The notes beneath the pieces were generated by a model. It had not been told where the DNA came from. It saw only the letters and a list, made by a program, of their open reading frames with translations, and did not search any database. From Cycas panzhihuaensis (lineage: Eukaryota; Cycadophyta): a DNA stretch of 64,000 bases. Position numbers and translations under genes: made by a program. Below, piece after piece: positions 56,108 to 64,000 of this stretch (position 1 is the first letter of the stretch; each line of letters opens with the position of its first letter). The DNA is taken from positions 196,857,741 to 196,921,740 of the forward strand of contig CM041465.1 of the NCBI GenBank assembly GCA_023213395.1. Reading direction: 5' to 3'.

Positions 56108-58499
56108 TGAAACGCTCTCCGCGGGAATGCGATCCTATGTCTAGCAAAGGAATACACACACAACACTTGGCTGACAATGAGGATCTCACCTGGTCGTCCC
56201 AGGCGCCAGGCGGGTTCGGGGCTGCAAGGTGCTGGTTGCTTCAGTAGCCGGGTGCATATCTGAGGCCTTCCTACCCCGGATGGTCGGAAGGAAAGGAAAC
56301 CTCGGCGTTGCGCTTCTCAAGGTAATGAGAAGGCAACGAGAGGGCAATGAACCGACGCAGCGGGCGTGAAGTAAGGTATGGGTTGGGAAATACAACGTAA
56401 ATGGGTCTTCTGTCTCTATGTAATGCAAAGTAAAAGAAACGGTACAAAAAATTAAACGTAAAATAAAAGACTATTTCCTTTTTTCTTTATATTTCCTTCT
56501 CTTTTACCTATCAAGCATGTATGAAAGGCAAGAATGATAAAAAAGGGAAAAAATAAAGGAAACGCGAGGAATACCTGGATCCGGCGGTTGAGGTTGAAGT
56601 GCGGATCCTCTCTCTTGGTTGCGCTCCTTTCCTCTCTCCTCCACGCATGCAATGTCGATCGGAGGCGACGAAGGGGGTTTACTTACCTCCCCTAGGGCAT
56701 GCAAAGACTGAATAAAAGGAAAGGACGGAAAGCAAAGTTCGAAATGAAAAGGGAGGAGAAATCTGGTGCGAGGCCGACCAAGCAGGTTGATCTCGTACAC
56801 CACTCCCTCTGACGTGATCCTGCAAACAAACAGAGAGAACACCTTCCTCTCGGGAGAGAGGCTATGAAGCACGACAAGATATATATGTATATACTGAAAT
56901 GAAATCAACTAAACTAGAAATCAAGTTACGCACCAACACGTAACAAAAATGAAACAACACCGCAGTAAGCATACAAACTGTCAAGCACCACAAAATGTAC
57001 TATATGGGACTGAGTATAGCCTCAGGATGGCTAACTCACCCACGAGAGGTCTCCACGGGGTCCGGGAAGGTAATGCTAGCAGGTAACGAGGTGAAACAGT
57101 GGTGACGGGTTGCCTACAATATTGGAAAAGAACTCAAACCAACTCTCTTAGGTTTCCCTCACTCAGCTTTCCTAAGAAAGCGTGGGCGATAAAGGAGAGA
57201 GAGGACAAGGACGGACCCTGGGGAGAAGGACAGCGAATGGGGACGGAACCCGCTATCTCCCTCTAATCCTCGTGAAACCCTTTATACCGACTAGCTTAGA
57301 AAATGGTGAAAGAGAAAGCTAGAAAGGGACGGATGAGTCTTAAAGAAATACAAAGAAATGTAACCAATCTAGGGCAGCGCTATAGTAAGTCACTACTAAC
57401 CAAGATTACTTGCATCCAATGACAAGAGAAGATCCCAAAGAAAGTATACGCAAAAGAGAAGAAAGAAATTGCAAGTAGAACCATCAAAAAGCAAGGAAAA
57501 AGCACCAACAAGAAGCAAAAATACCTGGAACGGAGGAGAACATGCATGCATTCACTTGGCCAATTGGAGTAACAGCCCAAGCAATGTCTAAGAGGTGGTG
57601 TTGGGTGTCCTTTGCAAGAGGGCAGAAGAGTGAAACTCCATGCAAGTTGGGAGCTTGAAAATGGGTCCTTGGAGTGATCTTTTTGGTGAGAAAATCCCTT
57701 GAAGCTTTGAGTCTTTGTGAGGGAAGGTGGTACTCGTGATGGAGCTCCGTAGGCGGAATGGCCTGCAACTCGGTGAGTATCAGCCCACTTCACCTCTGTC
57801 CCACTGTTGTAAGAGAAGTTCTTCTTTCAATCTGTCTTTTCCTTGTCTTTTTCTTGAAGAGTTGCTCTTAGAAAACCTCAAAAAGTCCAGTCAAGAATCC
57901 TCCAAAATGAATAAAAAAAGGCTTTTATATCTTGGCCATAGCAAGTGAACGTTGGGGGCCTCGGGGCGCCCAACTGCATTTAAGCCACGCCGATTCAGTG
58001 AAAAACGCTAAATCGTCGTTGCTTTCTCTTTTAAATTTTAAACAGTCGTACCACGGCAAACTCTGCGGATCTGCAGCAAACTCCGTGATCCGCTTAGTTT
58101 ATCGGTATCAACCCGAATTTAAAAGAGAAAAAATACAACATAAAATCGGGTTTTGGGGCTAGGTCGGGGCTAAGCCCGAAATACATCAATTGGGGAAGGC
58201 CAAGCGGAGGGCAGTACCCAAACGGTCTGCAAAGAGTCCTATCTAAGGGTCAAAGGGCTTAGGAAGGATTTGCAAGATAAGTGGCACGTTATAACAAGAA
58301 CACACAAGTGGCAAGAGCATTCCGAGAGACCATGGAGACATCGTGAGTGGTCATGCCATACGGTGTCGCATTCATCGGGAATGCCCGTGTGAGTCGTCAT
58401 AAATGAGGGTGCCATTAGGCACATGCGTTGTGAGCAGGCAATCAAACAAATGCATGTTGGCAGGTATATGTCAATCAAACTATTCTAGACTACTCCAGC

Positions 58500-58735
58500 T
58501 GTTATGAACCTCCTTAAGCACTAAGCTTTAATTAATTGATTTAAATAGTAGGTGCTATTGAACAGGCACAACCCTCCATGAAAGGGCCTAATGTGCATAT
58601 AAATTGAGCACCCATTGTAACATAGATATCACATTTTTTTATCTAATCAATCAATCTTGGTTTATTAACCACAATTGCTCCAGCGTTCTGAAGTGCTCTC
58701 TTGTTGTCTTCAAGTTACGAACTCAATTCGTAACA
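58500..58735 (+). repeat. TRIM-like 5' LTR
   Basis: 236 bp, TGTTATGAA...TTCGTAACA. It shares a long nearly identical core (GTAGGTGCTATTGAACAGG through GTGCTCTCTTGTTGTCTTC) with 59797-59959. Confidence 0.85.
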
Positions 58736-58737
58736 AG

Positions 58738-58749
58738 TGGTATCAGAGC
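58738..58749 (+). other. TRIM-like primer binding site (initiator tRNA-Met)
   Basis: A perfect TGGTATCAGAGC two bases after the 5' LTR. Confidence 0.9.
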
Positions 58750-59791
58750 GAGTCTTCAATCGAGATTATCTCCAAAGCTTATTTGTTGGATTCACAGAAT
58801 TTGAAGAATTGGACATTGACTCAAACTAATACCTTTCATCCATTAATCCAAACATCTCCTCAAGTGGCTATACACAATTCTTAAATCATTGCATATTAAT
58901 CTAACAATCCACACTGAGTAGAAGCATCCTTGTGTAAAGGCTGTGGTGTACTAAGTGATATTCAATCATTATATATATATACATACAACAAGCTGTATCA
59001 ATATCATTATTTTTCCATCGCTCGCCAAGCCGAAACCCTTTACAGTTGAATCATATATATACGACACACGATTCTGTGTAGCAGTCCCATTCTGGATTAA
59101 CGTAAAAGATTGGGTCCTCCAGTGATCCTCCATCTTACATTGGCTTCAGTGCAGTTTGCAACCTGTCAACACTTAGAAGACGGCTGACTAGTAGTCACAT
59201 CAGTCTTCAACTCGTCGTAAGGAATCCGTGTTTATATCAGCGTTGCAAGGTTGGCGCAATTTATCCAAAATACAACACATACATATAAAGTGCGATTAAT
59301 AATCGTCTCCGTCGTTGCCCAAAATAGTACATGTGCGTGGCGGTATTAAATCGAATGATTTTACAGCAATAATTAATAGCCTGATCAAAAGATATTTTCT
59401 CATCGCCCATCATTTTCATTCCTCGTTTTGCATCGTTTTCATTCCTCGTTTTGCATCTTCATCGCTAGACGATTTCTGATTCACGATTGTAATACAATCA
59501 TCATTACGTATCAAAATTGATTACTAATATTAATACCCTATTCTCCCGCGTTTGTGTGCCACATATGCTCTCACGCGTTTGTCATTCTTGCTGTTCCTGC
59601 GTCCTTTGTATATCTGAGTTTTCGTAGTCCCTGCGTCCTTGTTGTGTACTTACAGTGCACTGCGTCGCACTACTGCTCTATCCTCTCCCTGTTTCCGGTT
59701 CTTATTCCATCTCGTTCTCGTTACGTCCCATTCCATCCCTATTCCATTCCGTTTCCGTTGTTTTTTGTTTCGTTATTCATCATGCTGTCGC
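58750..59791 (+). other. TRIM-like internal region
   Basis: About 1 kb without any gag or pol similarity. A C-rich, T-rich frame (59554-59799) made of CCATTCC and GTTCTCG repeats is not a credible protein. A 20-bp segment around CATTTTCATTCCTCGTTTTG is tandemly repeated near 59411-59455. Confidence 0.6.
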
Positions 59792-59981
59792 AGTTATAAT
59801 AGTAGGTGCTATTGAACAGGCACAACCCTCCATGAAAGGGCCTAATGTGCATATAAATTGAGCACCCATTGTAACATAGATATCACATTTTTTTATCTAA
59901 TCAATCAATCTTGGTTTATTAGCCACAATTGCTCCGTTACGAAGTGCTCTCTTGTTGTCTTCGTTACGAACTCGGGTAACA
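59792..59981 (+). repeat. TRIM-like 3' LTR
   Basis: Nearly identical to the 5' copy, but it lacks about 40 bp near its start and several bases around GCTCCGTTACGAAG. It ends GGGTAACA. Confidence 0.82.
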
Positions 59982-60063
59982 CCGACTCGTAAGTAAGAAA
60001 AGTAAGAACATATACGAACAAACTGCTGTCGATCGTCTCGAGTCCATTCCCATACTGGAAACA

Positions 60064-60780
60064 CGCCTTAGCGTGAGCCTCACCGCTCGGGCGTAATGTG
60101 ATGGCGAATCGCGACAATCATGAAACATGAGTAGCACATGCACATATATATATATAAAAGTAATCAAGAGTAGCACGTGATCCAAGGGTGTAGGCAAGTG
60201 TCGTGGCGGGCAGCGTGGGGAGGCGAGACGGAGACGAGGACAACGAGGGGTCGCCACGTGTCGCCTAAACATCGACTGGCCCAAATTAAGCGAGAAACGG
60301 ATGCCCCGTTGCCAAGGTGCAACGTGAAGTAAGAGGGCATCCAACAAAGTAGAGCAGTACATCTAACTAAGCCGGAGGCTTGGGCACGGCCGGGCAAGCC
60401 TGGGCGATCATCGGGAAGAGGAGGCGACGCTCGAGGATGAGGCGACGAGGTCGCCTCGGCATTGAGGTGCCTCAAGATATCTTGAATATGTAGATTTTGT
60501 AAATATGTAGATGCATGTGTTTCCTTGAGTGTATGGCCATATGTCTATCAGAGCACACACATCCAGCATGAGCAGAGGTGATCGAGAGGTGTGAGGTTAG
60601 AAATAGAGCGACATACACGTCCACGGGGGAGCATAGCAGAATATGCAAAGGAAACAACGGTGAGAAGGGGTGATACTCACGCTGGCGTCATCCTAGTTGG
60701 GGGATGCCCAAATAGGAGGACAAAGGTTCCCAAGAGCACACGGGAACGCGGGTTCCGCGAGAGGAACCAGAAGAAGGAAC
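60064..60780 (-). other. Gypsy-C 3' UTR, no gene recognised
   Basis: The region between the LTR start and the hairpin repeats. It is GC-rich around 60180-60480, with no gypsy domain in any frame. No obvious polypurine tract is visible directly before the LTR start. Frames on both strands lack family signatures. Confidence 0.5.
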
Positions 60781-61290
60781 GAGAATCCATCTTAAATTGT
60801 CATCCTACCCATGGTTGGGAGGAATGGGAATAATTTAAGATGGTAGTTTAGGCTCGTTTCGGAGCGAGAATCATCTTAAATTGCCATTCAACCTGTGGTT
60901 AGGAGGAATGGAAACAATTTAAAATGGTAGTTTAGGCTCGTTTCGGAGCAAGAATCCATCTTAAATTACCATTCAACCCGTGGTTGGGAGGAATGGAAAC
61001 AATTTAAAATGGTAGTTTAGGCTCGTTTGAGAAGAATCCATCTTAAATTGCCATTCAACCCGTGGTTGGGAGGAATGGGAACAATTTAAAATGGTAGTTT
61101 AGGCTCGTTTCGGAGCAAGAATCCATCTTAAATTGCCATTCAACCCGTGGTTGGGAGGAATGGAAACAATTTAAAATGGTTGTTTAGGCTCATTTCAGAG
61201 CAAGAATCCATCTTAAATTGCCATTCAACCCGTGGTTGGGAGGAATGGAAACAATTTAAAATGGTAGTTTAGGCTCATTTCGGAGCAAGA
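60781..61290. repeat. six-copy 85-bp minisatellite of hairpin units
   Basis: Six units average 85 bp over 510 bp. Each carries CCATCTTAAATTG on the left and CAATTTAAAATGG on the right, an inverted repeat. The best unit (60787-60843) pairs 12 of 13 outer bases plus an inner CCC/GGG stem around CATGG. Units end with GTAGTTTAGGCTCRTTTCGGAGCAAG. The third unit has a shortened tail (GTTTGAGAAG). Copies 2 to 6 are very similar; copy 1 is the most symmetrical and the most different. Confidence 0.95.
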
Positions 61291-61831
61291 AGAGAGGAAG
61301 AGGTGTGCTTAGACCCCATAAAGGTAGGGGTAGTCACACGTAGGGTAGGAGATAGGTGATGCAGAGTAGGCCTAGTGTGGCCAGGCCTACCAGTAAACTT
61401 GCTATGGTCCGAATCAGATGAGTGCAACGGACCTGGCATATGACGGATCGCGTGGCAAGGTTGCATCTGAGTAAGAGTGGCTCTAGTGCAGGTAAGGATC
61501 TAGAGCGAAGAAGAAGTGCTTCTCTGAGTGGCTCGTCGGCGTGGGCGCCTACGTGGGACCGCTCGGGAGGCCGAGAAGGTAAAATGAATGGTAGGTTTAA
61601 GACCCGCCTCGGAGCCAATGTAGAATGAGGAAGAGTGGGAATATCAGGTCGAGATATTCCCCAGGTGCTCTTGAAACCGGTGACACGTCGAGGAGAGGGC
61701 CCATAACCCTCGCTATCCGAATCGAGAATCACCCGTGACGGGTAGCAACCGTAACCACCCACGCGATAGGGCAAACCTAACCAGGTTTGGCTCATGACAT
61801 GGCATAGGGTCCACCGATGAAGGTCGGTCTC
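61291..61831 (-). other. Gypsy-C segment after protease, no domain recognised
   Basis: An open frame at 61795-61334 (153 codons, minus strand) has no RT, RNase H or integrase motif and no other family signature. It sits where RT should follow protease. It may be 3' UTR left after deletion, or filler unique to the non-autonomous element. Confidence 0.5.
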
Positions 61832-62302
61832 CTAAAACAAAGGTCCCACGGAAGGGGTAGCCTCCTCATGATCACTATCTTCATCATCGAAACTTGGCGG
61901 TGGATGAGAGGTGTGAGACAACATAGGCTTACAGGCGACAACTTTAACTTGTCCTTCATGGACAAATTTAAGTTGCCCCCATTGCGTGGAGCAGATTACT
62001 CCCATCTGGTCGAGCCATGGTCGGCCCAATAAGAGGTTGTACTCCACATCGACGTCGAGTACAACAACTTCGATAGAAACAGTTTTCCCTCCTAAGGTGA
62101 GGGAAAGGGAGACTGTCCCTAAAGGGGACTTCTCAGTCCCATCATACCCTTGGCATTTCCAAGGGATAGACTCAAGAGCTACTATGCCTAGCTCCTTGAG
62201 CATCTGTGTGAGCATAGCATTGACCGAGGAGCCATTATCTACAACGGTCCTCTTTATGATACAATGATGAGTGTCGATGGTAATGACGAATGGGTAATGC
62301 AA
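61832..62302 (-). pseudogene. Gypsy-C retropepsin-like protease
   Basis: Frame of 156 codons. The active-site loop reads VVDNGSSVNAM (Asp codon at 62239-62237), with Asn where most retropepsins have Thr or Ser. Downstream EYNLLLGRPWLDQMG matches the hydrophobic I-L-G-R-x-W-L block of Tat/Athila proteases. The enzyme would cut the polyprotein. The frame is open by itself but is offset from the upstream piece (62565-62254), so the polyprotein is broken by a frameshift near 62290. The Asn may be a lineage feature or a mutation. Confidence 0.82.
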
Positions 62303-62565
62303 AGCTTCTCCGCTTCTTTGGGAGATGGGAGATCTCTGGGATCAAATGAAATGATAGGTGGTCCATGAGAGGTAGCAACTATCGCATGGATGGAAGCATC
62401 TTGTTGGCTAAGAGCTTCAAGAAGAAGAGCACGTTGCTCAGGGCAGCTTCTCAAGATGTCCATCAAGGACATTCCCGCGGCGACGGTGTAGAGCTCGTCA
62501 ATGATAGAAAAGGGCTTACCCTTCCCCGTGGGTTGGGTAAGCGCCCTTCTAAAGTCGAATCTCAA
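62254..62565 (-). pseudogene. Gypsy-C gag-protease linker
   Basis: Open frame of 103 codons containing SLMDILRSCPEQRALLLEAL and ISFDPRDLPSPKEAEKL, in the position of the gag-protease linker. It overlaps the protease frame at its end by about 50 bp in another phase, marking a frameshift. Confidence 0.65.
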
Positions 62566-63101
62566 GGCGGACGGAATAGTCTTGGGAAGCCTTGAGGAAT
62601 CTCGGGAGGAATGGCTTCCAAGAGGATCAAGGTGAGATGTGGATGAAGAGGCACCTTTGCCTCTTTAGCGACTGGGGCCGGGTTAAGGCATATAGCAGGT
62701 GGTCTCAAGCAATTGGACAACCTTCTTTCCTCAGAGCGGGACCGCGAAGGTGATGGAGCACGGCGGTCAGGGGAGCGCGAAGGGGAAGATGACCTTCGCA
62801 CACCCTTCCCTCTACCATGCGAAGGGTGAGAATCGGGGGACCTATCCCGATCAGCGTATCTTTCTTGAACATCACGACCACGTTCCCCATGTTTGGGGAA
62901 CGGGTCTCTATGAATAAATTTGATCGAGGTTAGGCCTCGATGTCCGCCTAGGGGACGAGTCGCGCGGCGGGCGTCGCGTGGGTGCTGTGCCCGGCAACGC
63001 GAATCGTCATGGAAACACTCCCCGTGGATGGAACACCACCTCTTCTCAAGGGGAGGATCGATCCTCCTTGCTTGAGAAGGCGGGTGTGCCTTTGGGGGCA
63101 T
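62562..63101 (-). pseudogene. Gypsy-C gag C-terminal part with CHHC zinc knuckle
   Basis: CSIHGECFHDDSRC (C-x2-H-x4-H-x4-C) lies at 63035-62994, the knuckle form found in Tat-lineage gags in place of CCHC. An Arg/Ser/Asp-rich stretch (about codons 80-125, with RSSSPSRSPDRR) follows. The part would bind RNA. It is in a different frame from the capsid part, with a shift near 63090. Confidence 0.78.
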
Positions 63102-64000
63102 CGCCTGAAGTCTGCTGGACAGGTTTATGGGAGGTTGGCGACGAAGGAGGTTGGAGTTGTAACTCCTTCATCGTGCGCTCGAATGAGCGAATGGCGGAGG
63201 TAAGGGGATCTAGGGTCCTCTCAGTCGGGTGAGAGGTGGACTGGCGGGCTGAAGGTGTGGTCTCCATCGGAGGAGGCGCCTCGCGACGTTGCGAGGGCTT
63301 GGGAGGTTTCTTGAGTCCCGCTTGGATCTCAATGGCCTCCAAAGCCAAACACCTCGAGATGGCGGAGTCACACGTGGTCGCCCCCATCTTGAGGACTTCC
63401 ACATGCACTTCGGGACGAAGTGCATTGACAAAGAGATCTCTCTTCAACTCCTCTAGCAACGTAGCCTTGGTGGAGTGAAGAAGATCGTGAATACGTCGCA
63501 CAAAGTCACGATTCATTTCATCGTGACCTTGTTTAAGCGACAGAAGCGCCTTCATTCCGCTTTCGAACGGGCGGGCTACGTCAAAGTAGTTGACGAACTC
63601 GTCCACTAGTTGCTGGAATGAGGAGATTGAATGGGCAGGAAGGCGGTAAAACCACTTGAGGGCATCGCCCTGCAAGGACCGCGAGAATAGCTTCATGAGT
63701 ATATGGTCGAAGCCCAATAATCGATGCGCCATCGAGGCCGTACATGCTCGGTTGGGTCTCGCGACGAAGTCCCATCGAATTTAGGAACCAGAGGGTGAGG
63801 CGGCGGGTTAGTCATGGCGCCTCAATAGACAATGGCGTCGACCTATAGTCCACGAAGGGCGTGTCCTTGCTTAGGCTAACGGGTCGACAACCGGTAAAGG
63901 AATGGATGGGGGTGGTATACCCATCCCTCCTTGGGAAAAGGCCTCTTGTTGGAAAGGGAAAGCGCGTAAAAGCTCGGAAAAGATGTACGCTCCCTGGCGA
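63046..64000 (-). pseudogene. Gypsy-C gag capsid part, running off the window
   Basis: A candidate ATG at 63815 (MTNPPPHPLVPKFDGTS...DPTEHV) gives the Tat-like gag opening. After a frame change near 63735 the retrotransposon gag domain continues in frame 63732-63046, with SLQGDALKWFYRLP (codons 19-32) and SISSFQQLVDEFVNYF. Sequence upstream of the ATG (to 64000) also stays open in another frame, so the true start may lie outside the window. The tail of the frame is Pro/Ser-rich. Confidence 0.82.

Larger units (their letters stand above)
58500..59981 (+). mobile_element. TRIM-like non-autonomous LTR element
   Basis: Two direct repeats of about 190-236 bp flank about 1.06 kb with no coding capacity. 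The 5' LTR is followed by a perfect tRNA-Met primer site. The ends form an inverted repeat (TGTTATGAA at the start, TTCGTAACA at the 5' LTR end). Total 1.48 kb, the size class of terminal-repeat retrotransposons in miniature. It lies inside the Gypsy-C LTR. Flanks are CCAGC and CCGAC, a weak candidate target duplication (3 of 5). No clear polypurine tract precedes the 3' LTR. Confidence 0.82.
56108..60063 (-). repeat. Gypsy-C 3' LTR, interrupted by a TRIM-like element
   Basis: The minus strand starts TGTTTCC at 60063 and ends GTTTCA at 56108. Removing 58500-59981 leaves about 2.47 kb, matching the solo LTR at 12742-15193 (2452 bp) from end to end. The homology resumes on both sides of the insertion (GGGAATGGACTCGAGACG before it, TTGACATATACCTGCC after it). 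Open frames inside (such as 57380-57793 and 56504-56908 on the minus strand) are LTR sequence, not genes. Confidence 0.9.
56108..64000 (-). mobile_element. Gypsy-C: Tat/Athila-like gypsy element lacking RT-integrase at its expected place
   Basis: On the minus strand: gag (from the window end), a CHHC knuckle, protease, about 0.5 kb of unrecognised sequence, six 85-bp hairpin repeats, a 3' UTR and a 2.47-kb LTR (interrupted by a TRIM-like element). Between protease (ends about 61832) and the LTR (starts 60063) there is less than 1.8 kb, and no RT, RNase H or integrase motif. A large LTR, a gag with C-x2-H-x4-H-x4-C and tandem repeats before the 3' LTR all point to the Tat lineage. The element inserted into Copia-5 gag; GAAGG at 56103-56107 is half of a possible target duplication. 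Confidence 0.82.

Noticed and set aside
56186-58478. Several 60-140-codon frames in the Gypsy-C LTR
   Set aside because: The same region is duplicated as a solo LTR at 12742-15193, where the frames are not conserved; no domain is seen.
59554-59861. Frames in the TRIM-like internal region
   Set aside because: Low-complexity C/T-rich sequence without family similarity; such elements are normally non-coding.
60781-61290. CRISPR array
   Set aside because: The units are contiguous tandem copies without unique spacers, in a plant retroelement.

Overview
The window is nuclear DNA of a plant, almost certainly a seed plant with a repeat-rich genome. It carries Ty1/copia and Ty3/gypsy LTR retrotransposons, including a Tat/Athila-like lineage, full-length L1-type LINEs whose ORF2 ends in an RNase H domain, and initiator-Met-tRNA primer sites typical of plant copia elements. 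I found no host gene, no rRNA or tRNA gene and no CRISPR array. The species cannot be named from this sequence. Every coding region seen belongs to a transposable element and is broken by stops or frameshifts.

Layout. 1-3062: 3' part of a copia element (Copia-1) inserted in the protease gene of a decayed gypsy element (Gypsy-A, + strand, to about 6.1 kb). 6.1-8.6 kb: a second gypsy remnant on the minus strand (Gypsy-B), interrupted by a compound microsatellite. 8.6-10.8 kb: AT-rich, largely unassigned. 10,833-20,792: Copia-2, complete with two 298-bp LTRs and a near-perfect 5-bp target duplication, carrying inside its leader a 2.45-kb solo gypsy LTR with a perfect GCATC target duplication. 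21,489-27,874: L1 element LINE-A on the minus strand, with a perfect 19-bp target duplication. 28,632-42,636: Copia-3, whose gag is split by LINE-B (32,401-38,721, + strand, 19-bp target duplication, same family as LINE-A). 42,637-56,107: remains of another copia (Copia-5), split inside gag by Copia-4 (43,639-55,584). 56,108-64,000: a minus-strand Tat-like gypsy element (Gypsy-C) running off the window. It has the same 2.45-kb LTR type as the solo LTR in Copia-2, a TRIM-like short element inserted in that LTR, six 85-bp hairpin repeats, and gag and protease, but no reverse transcriptase where one would be expected.

The most striking object is in Copia-4. Its LTRs, primer site, 3' RNase H tail and target duplication survive, but gag, protease, integrase and nearly all of RT-RNase H are absent. 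In their place is about 9.93 kb (44,803-54,736) of TA-rich DNA that alternates pyrimidine and purine almost throughout. This alternation explains open frames of about 1,500 codons on both strands; they are not genes.

The history read from nesting: Gypsy-A is older than Copia-1; Copia-5 is older than both Copia-4 and Gypsy-C; Copia-3 is older than LINE-B; Copia-2 is older than the solo LTR in its leader; Gypsy-C's LTR is older than the TRIM-like insertion.
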